A program made the translations under genes and the position numbers. The notes under the pieces were generated by a model. It made no database searches and was not told the DNA's origin. It saw nothing but the letters and a program-made list of their open reading frames with translations. Shown piece by piece: positions 54,729 through 64,000 of a stretch of DNA of 64,000 nucleotides. How positions within the stretch are numbered: the first letter of the stretch is position 1; each line of letters starts with the position of its first letter. Source of the stretch: Isoetes taiwanensis (lineage: Eukaryota; Streptophyta; Lycopodiopsida; Isoetales; Isoetaceae); the NCBI GenBank assembly GCA_021234155.1, contig JAJEKV010000051.1, forward strand, positions 3,655,370 to 3,719,369, written 5' to 3'.

Positions 54729-54850
54729 GTTTTTTGAAGGACGCAAAACTTTATTAATTAAAAGAATGGAGCACTGAGAACTCAATGGGGAAGAGGTCCA
54801 CTAGAGCAGAACCACCTCGCCCTTGCAGCACACAATATCTAAATGTGAAT
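54729..54850 (-). mobile_element. LINE 3' end, minus strand
   Basis: On the minus strand it ends AATAAAGTTTTGCGTCCTTC then AAAAAA, the same terminus as the LINE copies ending at 23370 and 35230. Only about 110 bp of 3' UTR are recognisable. Confidence 0.7.
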
Positions 54851-54966
54851 CATGCATAAGTGAATCTGAACGTATTGCTCCCAAATACTGCTCCACTTCA
54901 TTCTCTATTGATGAAGATATATAGAGAATAATAAATAGAGATATATAGAATGTGGAATAATAAAAC

Positions 54967-55032
54967 CATGGTAGGCGATGGTAGGCGACGGGATGTAGAT
55001 GGTAGGCGACGGTAGGCGACGGGATGTAGAAA
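54967..55032 (+). repeat. GGTAGGCGA minisatellite
   Basis: Four to five copies of GGTAGGCGA(C/T) with two longer GGGATGTAGA units in between. Short and local. Confidence 0.75.
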
Positions 55033-57534
55033 GTATGGCGATGACTAGATAAGTGCAATACCTCAGACTTATCCGTGTTTCCTGATGTATTAATATAATT
55101 CTCTATAACAGAATAGATTAGAATAGATTAGAGTATGTCATATTTCTTAGAAATAATTTAGAAATAATTCAGTGGTAGAAAAGTAAAAGGTAGGGTATCA
55201 AGTGTTTGGAAACTGATAGGCTTAACCAGCATAAATGGAGCAGAATAGGAAGATGAAGATTCACCGATGGGAATACGGAGAAGGGGGGAGCTCAAGATTC
55301 CGGCGTCCGGCGTTGGGCGATTCAAAATTTCAGAGCCGTTGAAACATAGCCGTATGAATGAAATATAGTGAAATAACATAAAGTGAAATAAGATAAAATA
55401 AAAGAATTTTGAAAATCTGTGTAATTTGGAAATAAAAGGGAAAGAACGTGGAATAATAGGGAGAGAACACCAGTCGACAGGGTAGCGACAAAGGATGTGA
55501 CACGTGGCGGGGGAACGGGATACATAAAGTGTGGATAATATTAAAATATTTAAAATATAAAACGTCGGGATTTAGCGCATATAAGTGGACGTGACGGATA
55601 ATAATAATCATGGCAATTACGGTAACCATAATAATGAAAATACAGAGGAAATATGAGAAGGTACACATGTCGAAAGTCTGGGTTGGGGATATGTGGCGGG
55701 GGATTAGCGCATCGAAAACTCTTGTGATTGTGGTAGGACAAGACGGGCGCTTAAGGGAGACTCACGGAATTAATAAGGCGGAAAGTCGATTGATTTCGTG
55801 ATACCCTAATTACCCTAAAATTTATATAACAAGGTAGACGAAGGAAAGAGTGAGCGTGAAGATCGCCTCCCGCCGCCGGCGCTTTAGTGCCCGGGTGGGG
55901 GAAATTAGGCCTATCAGAGGAAGCCATCACGCCTCAGCCCCGCACAACTCGGGCCGGCGGGATGGACAAGGGTAAGAAAGTTCCGAGTGATTTTGTGGGG
56001 ATGAAAGGTCAAAGAAGCGTTTTTCAGCTGGCACTCCGTGCAACCTCACGGTGCCATTCAACCCGCATCTAGAAGAGCTTAATCCCCGTGCATCCGCTTT
56101 GACGCTTTGTAGATGCTTATGCGCAGGTCCGGCCGCCATGCATCGATTGCGCGCCGTTCATTGCTTATACCGCGACGTAATTCATCATGCATACCCATGC
56201 GAGATAGTGGTTATACCCTAGGATTGCCGGAAGTTCTCTGAGTATTGGGCAACAAGAACGCATTAATCGCGGAGACGCCAAGACTGGATCGAACCATGCA
56301 ATGCTTCAACAGACATGTGTCCATGTCATTGCATAAAGGTCCTCTAATTTCCAACACAATCTTTTGGTATGTGATTTCGAAAGTCTCAGATTCATTTGTG
56401 AAAAGAATCCCGTGGATTTTCGCGGCTTGGGGCATATATAGGGGAGAAACTCGAAAAGGTTAAGAAGATTGGGGAACCGCCTTCTAAAAAGAAGCCAAAA
56501 ATTAGTCTTTCTTTCCAAGAAAAGGGATGCATGCCAGTATGCTTTTCTGGTCCTATCTTTTCTTTTTGTTTTAATCTATTCTATTCGGTTTTGTCTTGTT
56601 TTCTCGCTTAAGATAAACCTATGATCGATTATTTAGAGCCAAAGAACGATATCAACAAATGGAGGTCGCCAAGAATATATAATAAGTACCGCTTTTTGAC
56701 TATAAGGTGCTCAACAAGAGATAATCCCGACCGTAAGGGGTCTAATTTCGGTATGACAAAAATCGATTATAGATTTTTGGATAAGAAAGGTTGTAAAAGC
56801 CGTGAAGGGCTTAATGTAACAAATTTTGGACAGACTTGTTTGATAGCTGAATGCATAGATGAAGAAGGAAGAATGGACATAGTCGAATGTCGAACATGAT
56901 CTCAATGTAATATGTTTGAATATGTAATATCTCCGTATGGAGAAATTTTTGAATGAAGGTAATATTGAAGTAATAGTTGTCAATGATAAAGCGGCCTCAA
57001 TAAAATTAATAAAATCAATAAAATCAAGAAACTAAGGTAATATATGTTACCGATAAATTAGTTCCAATCGGTAGTCTTAAAATCGCCTTAGTGGTGAAAT
57101 GATCCCAATTCATAGTATCATACCCCGCTGAGACAAGGCACCTAATATATGGGAAGATATGGAAATGATGGACTCTAACAATATAAAACATAATAGAGGT
57201 TACTGGAAGGGTTACTGATAGAGTACATTGCTGATAAGTTTCACCAGCAGATATATATACGGATAGGGAAGCACTACAGAGACACCGGGCTACATTGGGC
57301 AATAGAACGTAAAAGATAACATGTAAATTAGACAAAATGGATCATATTGTGGGGATGTCGACTGAGCAAAAGGTGACGAACACGCCGAAAAAGGGGAGTA
57401 CAAGATGAGGGGCTTACATATAAGGGACAGAGATGGGCAAGGAACAGAACAATTTGTTATGCAGACCCATACTCGTAAAAAATACAAGTAAGGTGGGATC
57501 AGCGGAGGGACACACAGAGAACAAAGGAACCACT
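55033..57534. other. Intergenic DNA, no supportable gene
   Basis: AT-rich at first, then a GC-rich patch (55855-56110). Frames at 55887-56072 and 56621-56899 (92 codons, MIDYLEPKNDINKWRSPR) lack family similarity or splice context. GCCTTCTAAAAAGAAGCC near 56480 and a short TTCTA repeat near 56571 resemble the LINE 3' end at 62905-63040 and may be a decayed tail. Confidence 0.4.
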
Positions 57535-57922
57535 GAGTAAAAGGCGGGGACGGGGCAAGTTACGGTGACGAGAGGCTATGCCTCCGCTGCATACACCGTG
57601 ATAGCGAGGGCTAGACCCACCAACCGGGTAACCCGGACCACCAAAAACTCATTAGCACTGGGGGACGGATATGACTTATTTAGAGAGGTATGGAGAATAC
57701 CTCGCCATCGTTTTCGGGTCAAGACGGAGTAAAAGGTGGAGGGGGCAAGTTACGGGGACAAGCGAGGCCAAGCCTCCGCCAGACACCGTGATAGCGAGGG
57801 TCGGACCCACCAACCTGGTACCGGACCACTAAAACTCATTATAATATCTTTTGATATAATAAAATGTAACATCTGTGAACAACATATGACTTACAGCGAG
57901 GTATGAAGAATACCTCCGATGA
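57535..57922 (+). repeat. Two tandem repeats of 192 bp at the LINE 5' side
   Basis: Unit 1 starts 57535 and unit 2 57727 (both GAGTAAAAGG). Shared blocks are GGGGCAAGTTACGG, CACCGTGATAGCGAGGG, GGACCCACCAACC-like, ACTCATTA, ATATGACTTA and GAGGTATG.AGAATACCTC. Probably 5' UTR monomers of the LINE that follows. Confidence 0.7.
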
Positions 57923-59499
57923 AGAAACTGCCCACACTAAGGATTGGGGAAATTATGGATAGTAGGATTTGCACCCCACGCCACGGACCAGGGGGAAGCG
58001 TGGGTACGGCCCCCCTCTGTTTACATGACTCCAGCCCACCAAAAGGACACATGCACAGAAATACAGGAATACAGAACTACAAAAAGATTCGTGGATTCGT
58101 AAATTTCAATGATTTAAATACCAACGTAATCAATGCAGACAGGTATTGATCCCCAACTAATCAGCCTCGAAAAACCCGAAAGGATCAACCTTGGGTAACA
58201 GACGAAAGAAGGTAAAAGACAATAAAAAGAGACAGACGGAATTAATGAGGGCATCTAGCATTTTAAATTTTGAATTTCAAATTAGAACGGTAATTACGAA
58301 TAAAAATACCGTTTAGAATCAGGGAATATATAGCCTTAGGGGGAGACGACGGATAACTTACAGTTGGGAGCCGAGCAAAAGCGCACTGCCTAGAGCCACC
58401 ACAGAGTCTTTCTGCACAGGATTCTCTTGCAAACGAGAGCTATGGCTGACAGTATCAATAGTAGCCAGCAGAGAAGATTGGATGTAGCAAGAGCCCAGGT
58501 GAGCCAACAGACCTTAGGGACTTCCCGGCACGATGGATAAGCGGCTAGAATCAAAGATCCCGAACCCGGATGCACTCAACGATTTGAAACGTAACAAAGA
58601 ACAAGACAGCCATCACTAGCTTGGACTTGAGAGTAGGAGGGGTGGAGAAGACTTAATGAGGAAATGCAGCTGTAATGGATCTAAATCAAGAAGAGAAAGC
58701 AAAGATCCCGCAAAAGGTTGGTTGAATTAGAAAAAATCAAATGTTGAGCCGATGCATGGGAGTCATTTGATAGGATAAAGCCACACTTAATGGAATATGA
58801 GGAGCAAAATAAAATTAAGCATGATGTTAGGCTAATTGGGGTAGCAGAGAGGCCTAACGAGGATATATATCGAAGTTATCGCAGAGGTGATAGAAACGGT
58901 GTTCAAGGAAATGTGGGCCATCATAGAAGCCCCACGATCAGGCCAATGGAGGGTGGATCGAGACACATAAACCCGACGTTAAGGGACATGGCAACCAAGG
59001 AAAGGATCCTACTTAATGGGATCCGATTGAGGAATGGAATCAAGGTACGAGGAGTCATTAACGGCGATGCGTAGATGTGGGTCGACAGGAATTGGCCAAA
59101 GCCGTGGAGCCGGAACCAAGGTGGATACAAGCTGGGGTCAAGAATGGCAAGGTCTACATACACAAGAGGGTGAGAGAACAAGCCGACTCAACCGCAGGAA
59201 ACGCATACCGGGTTGCAAGGTGGGATAGCAAAATCAACGGATGCAGAGAAGGGAACATACCGATGTCTATACAACGTGGGTCGGAGAACAGATCAGCAGG
59301 GGTAGCACTAAGAGCAATCACCTGGTAAGGGAACCGTAAACGAGTAATAGGAAGAAGCGGAAACGGGAAACGAAGAGCGAGCAACACAAGCGGTGGTTGG
59401 AGGGCCAACCCCGACAATGAAGACCAGTGGGAAGACCAAGGAGAACGGGCAATGGTACGTAAAACATGGAGACCCGGAAGGAGCAACCCTGGGGAAAAG

Positions 59500-60540
59500 A
59501 TCGACATTGTGGTAATCGAACTGCACGGGTACCCATGGGACGATGGAGAAAGATTGAAGGTGCCCACGGCCGTGACATAGTATGCCCGACGAGACATGGG
59601 AGCATAACGCCAAAAGGCTACCAGAGGAGGAAGGATACCAACTGCTCACATCTTTGGAAAGACAGGACTTTAAAATAGGGAGGGGAGTGCAGGTTTGGCT
59701 TGTTATATAAAGAATAGTGCAGCTTAACAACGCATGTATGTTACATCGGGATATCAATAAAAGATATATGGTTTTGAGTATCCAATTGAAAACAAACAAG
59801 ATATGGTTCGATAATTACATATTACCCGCCAAACATTGATAAGCTAGAATTGTTGAACCGGGAGAGACTATAACGAAATGGAAGGAGCAAGCCAATGATC
59901 ATAGTAGGAGATCTAAATGCCGTAACTGCATTGACAGAACAGCACAAAGTACGCATTACCGGATGAGAAAGATGGTCGATAGTGTATATGACGAGGGCAC
60001 AGTGAATGGCGCAGAGGGATACGTAAGATAAGGCGAGGTCAATGCTAGAGGTGAATTATTGTTGGAAGTCCGCGACGCAAAACAGGGATGATTATAGCTA
60101 ATGGTGGGAAAATGGAGGGGATCGGGGAGGTTTCACGAGCCAAAAACACATGGTAAGAGCATAGTGGATTATATAATTGTGAAATCCATCAAGCGGCGCG
60201 GAAAAGATAGAAAGACTGATGCTACAAGAATGGCCGACTGGGAAAAGGAAAAGCCATAGACCGATTAAACTAATAATCGGGCTAGGGGGAACGCCACAAA
60301 AAGATAGCACAGAAAGAAAGGAAGATAATAAAGACAAGGGATGAAGATACAGCCTGTGAGAAATACGCGAGAAACCTTCACCCAAATGATCAAGGAGGAA
60401 ATGGGAGAATGGAACTGGGGAAATCACAGTGCAAGTGAGAACGGAAACACCCTGAATGACATCATGGTAAGGGTAGCAACAGAGGTGTTTGGGAAAAATA
60501 TCAAAATCAGGAAGAACAGGCATTCGTGAGCTTCAAGATG
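59500..60540 (+). pseudogene. LINE endonuclease (APE-type) and linker remnant
   Basis: Blocks in changing frames: KIDIVVIELHGYPWDD (about 59500), GLACYIKNSAA (about 59695), MIIVGDLNA (about 59895, the catalytic GD.N motif) and the linker RWYDDECREYKRNVRKH (about 60538). Typical of an AP-endonuclease-like LINE N-terminal domain that nicks target DNA; heavily mutated. Confidence 0.6.
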
Positions 60541-60680
60541 GTATGATGATGAGTGTAGAGAATACAAGAGGAATGTAAGAAAACACAGGGAAAGGAGACA
60601 TACCGGGAAGAAAAAGGCGAAGATACATAAGATTACTAAAGAAGAAGAGATACAATAACCTGTTACAACACCAATGGTAC

Positions 60681-61900
60681 ATGGGGAGAATGCTGAAAAA
60701 AGCCTCAAGATTTTGGAGAGGACTCAAAAACAAAGGAGGGGGTGGCAATATGAAAACAAAGAACGAGCAAGATGACATTGGAACCGAGGGATGGGAGAGT
60801 TACCTCGACAAATTATACAAGACGGGGGCACCTCCAATACCAATACCAATACAGCATGATCAGGACAAACCATGCTTCAACATGTTAGAAGTAATGCTAG
60901 CCCTAAACAAGATGGCCAATCATAAAGCACCGGATCTATACGGACTAACCGTGGAATCGGAAGTGTGCCAAAAAGTAAATCGCGACATGTGTTACAGACA
61001 TTTTCAATGGCGCCATACATACGTGACTTCCGCATGATGGACATACAATAGAGTCATACCTCTACATAAGGCAGGAAACAGAAAAGATCCAGGGAATTAC
61101 AGGACGATAATGGTAAGCTCGATTTTTGCAAAATGGTTTGGAAAGGTATTGGATAACAAACTAAAGAAATGGGCAGAAGAAGGAAATATGAGAGCACGTG
61201 GGCAAGCGGGGGTTCAGACCGGAGCACTCAACCACGATCACCTCGTGACCCTTCCGGATATTAATAGAGCAGAACAAAGTGCGTGGAAGGAAAATAACTC
61301 CGCTTTGTAGATTTCGTAAAAGCATTTGATACAAATTCCGAGAGAAGTTGCTAAAAAGATTGATGGACATGCAAGCCCCGAGAAATATGGTAGGATCGAT
61401 AGCAAGACTATACCACAAGGTGTATGCTAAGATGGAACAGAAGGACAAACCGATAACTGCGATTACGGTGTAAAGTGGCTGCCCGCTATCCCCAACTCGC
61501 TTTGGAATATACATAGACGCACTACAGTGGGTACATAGCAGAGCAAAGATGGAGACGAAAGTATGCCCCCACACTAGAGACACGAAGGTACCGATAATGC
61601 TATATGCGGATGATCTTAGTATGATGGCAACAAAGAACAAAAGGAATGCAATGATCGCTCAAAATTTAGAACAATTGCGGAGGATACGGGTATCGACAAA
61701 GGAATCTAGCAAAAACTAAGATAGTCATCTTTGGACACAAGAACGTGCATAAACCTTTCAGATATAAAGGTGAAGAGATAGAGGAACCAATCGTATCACG
61801 ATATCTAGGTTATGATGCATGGCACAGTGGAAATGGGCCAAAGGAGCTAACGCTTAGATTCCAATCAGCTATAGGAAGCTACTTTAACATGAAAACTTCA
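60681..61900 (+). pseudogene. LINE reverse transcriptase remnant
   Basis: LALNKMANHKAPDLYGL (about 60898), VIPLHKAGNRKDPGNYRTIM (about 61050), SSIFAKWFGKVLDNKL (about 61115), GCPLSPTRFGIYIDA (about 61477) and LYADDLSMMA with the catalytic YADD at 61603-61614. These are the ordered core blocks of a LINE reverse transcriptase. Several frames and stops are involved. Confidence 0.85.
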
Positions 61901-62203
61901 GAACGTAAGTAGAATAACCGATTGGGACATCAAATGTTATCTATTCAAATTGCAGCAATAGCCACCACTCGGCTTGTAATGGAGCGTAAGCATGGGGACC
62001 GTGTTTTGTAAAGAAACCGGGAAAAGCAGGAAGAAATACTTAGGCAATGGCATGGACAGAATTCGTGGTAAGGACAAACACGCCGCTGACAATCATGGTC
62101 CTCGAGACAGGGCAGAAACCAATGGAAGTGAGAGCATGGGAAAGAACCATAAGGTACCTGCTCAGAGACAACGCGGGAGACATACAAGGAAAACTGTCCA
62201 GCA

Positions 62204-62640
62204 TTGCAATCACAGAATCAGCAAAATCACATATCCTCGAAAGCACTGGATGGTTTAAAGAAGTGGCAACATGGACCGCATGTGATGGGATTAAACCCGA
62301 AAGTGGATCTAATAGAAGAGGGGCAGTGGAATGAGGAGTGGGCAGACATAGCGACAAGAGCATGGCTGCAGAGGCATACAGGACCCAAGACAGACTGGCT
62401 CATACAAGTTTTCAATCCAGACCAACAAATGGGACATCGAATATACCGGGATAACATATTGGGGAAAAACAGAAGGGACACACTAGCCAGATTTAGAATG
62501 GGAAGCCATGATCTAAGAATCGAAAAAGACAGGTGGAGAGGGGTAGACAAGGAGGACGGGGATATGCAGAGTCCGGTGGACGGGGAGAATAGAGGATGAG
62601 AACCATATGATTAGTGACTCGCCCGATATACGGAGACATC
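62204..62640 (+). pseudogene. LINE C-terminal zinc region
   Basis: NKRRDTLARF-like, RMGSHDLRIEKDRW (about 62497) and, after a frame change, IEDENHMI (about 62590) match the IRTGAHHLRIETCRW ... IEDESHTL order at 27215-27320. The first Cys pair is degraded. Confidence 0.7.
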
Positions 62641-63045
62641 GTGACGATATAGAAATATAAGGTGGGGAACCAAACCCATAGGTGATGGAGATGACAGAAT
62701 CATTACAGATCCGCGCACGCGATCCACGTAATGACGACACTGCATACGAGAAGTACACGCTGAAAGAGGGCTTGTGATATGATCCAGACAAAACGAAGTC
62801 GATAAGCCTCACACAAATTGCTCAGCTAAAAGCCGATTGATAACGACGATCACCGCACCGCCAAGAAGCCGCAGGTAAAGCCGGGATGCCGGTATTAAAA
62901 GAAAAAGTCGCCTTCTAAAAGGCTACATTATAACAAATTGATGTGCTAGTAGCACCCCTTTTAGGGAGCTCGCCCATGCTACACAAGTCCAGGGGGCTTA
63001 TGGCACAAGGGACATAAATGTATTCTATTCTATTCTATTCTATAC

Positions 63046-64000
63046 TGTGTTATTTATCAACCCTTTTAATTTGGGATTTTCCGATTTGGCTAAAAAGGTT
63101 ATTGGAATTTTTCTTAGTCACATTTCCTAAGATTTTGAAGGGTTTAGTCACCGGAAAAAAATTCCAATTATGTAAAAATCGAAAAAAAATAATTTATGCC
63201 TTTAGAGTTGCTTTGGCAGATCCCTTATCCCTTCATGCTGCAGTTGCCGAAGCATGCATGTTGGCCACATGGATTGGCATGCTCTTATATTTTTAATTTC
63301 ATGGTAGATCCAAATTTGTGTCGCCATGTTTTTGAGCTTCATTTCCATCTGGATTTAGGTCGGAGCTCTACCTTCATCTAGCCGTGAAAAGTTCTTCTTC
63401 ACATCATGCAGGTTTTTGTAAGGCTTTTCGAGACAGAAATTTCACTGGAACAAGATTGCTTGAGCACGGAGGATTGTGGACGGATGCATGCTGCAACAAT
63501 TTTCTCCACTTCAACATGCTTGAGGCTACCATTTTTCCCTTCAGTTGATGGTTGTAATCAGTAAGGCAACTGAGTTTAAGAATTCTAGGTTATGCATGCT
63601 GTGAGTTCTTCCTTGATTGGCATGCTTCATGGCCATGTTGTATTATTTTGCATACGAGACTCACGATGTTGTGTTATTTGCAATCTAATTTGCATACTAA
63701 AATCATATTAGCTATTGAATGATTAGCTTTGGTGTTACACGTGAGTAAAATACAGTGTGTCTATTCTAGGCATATTTATTAGTGTGGTCTGAGCAAATTT
63801 TTATCAAAGGTTCTGATGCAAGCTTCTAATGCAGGTGATGTTGAAGATCTTCCAAGTCCCATCAACTTTTTGTCATGAGGTTGTTGAATGTTGTGGTGTC
63901 AGATGGTATAAATCATGATGATATCTAGACCAAAATATATTAACCTAAGTATGTACAAGATCGTTCAATTCAATGGTTGAAGGGGGAAGATATATTTTTG
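63046..64000. other. Intergenic DNA, no gene seen
   Basis: Downstream of the LINE tail. T-rich, several TTTTTC/TTGGC words and no frame above about 90 codons with a recognisable motif. Confidence 0.5.

Larger units (their letters stand above)
57535..63045 (+). mobile_element. Decayed LINE with endonuclease and reverse transcriptase
   Basis: Order: tandem 5' repeats, an ORF1-like remnant (about 58780-58900, HDVRLIGVAERPNED), endonuclease (about 59500-60250), reverse transcriptase (about 60880-61900), C-terminal zinc region (62200-62640) and a 3' tail of TTCTA repeats (63018-63045). It is the same family as the fragment at 27074-27832. Every domain is broken by stops and shifts. The 5' boundary is uncertain. 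Confidence 0.75.

Noticed and set aside
56621..56899. A 92-codon basic protein
   Set aside because: Single frame with no homologue I recognise, no splice context and ordinary base composition.

Overview
The window looks like a repeat-dominated stretch of a large land-plant nuclear genome. Three things support this: an intact, intron-containing GH10 endoxylanase gene, an intron-containing ABA/stress/ripening (ASR) gene, and decayed pieces of a PHT1 phosphate transporter and a PPR-type editing protein. I cannot name the species; a fern or other large-genome vascular plant would fit. No prokaryotic gene, rRNA, tRNA or CRISPR array is visible.

Layout. (1) 1-22018 is a nest of three copies (A, B, C) of one non-chromoviral Ty3/gypsy family. 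B (minus, 2781-13822, nearly complete) sits in A (plus, from before the window to 15828). A in turn appears to sit in the RNase H region of C (plus, 15829-22018), and C ends in the 3' part of a LINE (22019-23370). The family has LTRs of about 560-580 bp and a tRNA-Asp-type primer site. Between integrase and 3' LTR it also carries a long sense accessory ORF of about 1,050 codons with a central coiled coil. A conserved antisense CCAAT+TATA promoter and a ~60-codon antisense ORF precede the accessory ORF. (2) 23371-35522 is AT-rich intergenic DNA with a tandemly duplicated exon-like unit, LINE 3' ends, microsatellites, the ASR gene (29032-29583), CGCG-rich hairpin repeats, a PHT1 pseudogene fragment and another LINE 3' end. 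(3) 35523-49625 is a chromovirus (D) flanked by the 5-bp duplication GATTT. Its 1.48-kb 3' LTR is split by a 4.3-kb hAT transposon (8-bp duplication GTAAAATG), which holds transposase exons, a PPR fragment and a MITE. (4) 51291-54064 (minus) is an eight-exon GH10 xylanase gene. (5) About 57.5-63.05 kb is a heavily decayed LINE with endonuclease and reverse transcriptase remnants and a TTCTA-repeat tail.

Most interesting signal: chromovirus D has an extra ORF upstream of gag (37688-38417). Its first nine residues after Met match the histone H3 tail at all but one position. It is preceded by a TATAAATA box and followed by an AATAAA motif, like a self-contained expression cassette inside the element. 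The same element ends its pol with a chromodomain, a fold that reads H3 tails in other proteins. Second is the accessory ORF plus antisense promoter/short-ORF module shared by A, B and C.

Caveat: differences between paired LTRs, and many frameshifts, cluster at CpG-rich spots while AT-rich stretches are identical. Part of the apparent decay may therefore be consensus error at methylated cytosines.
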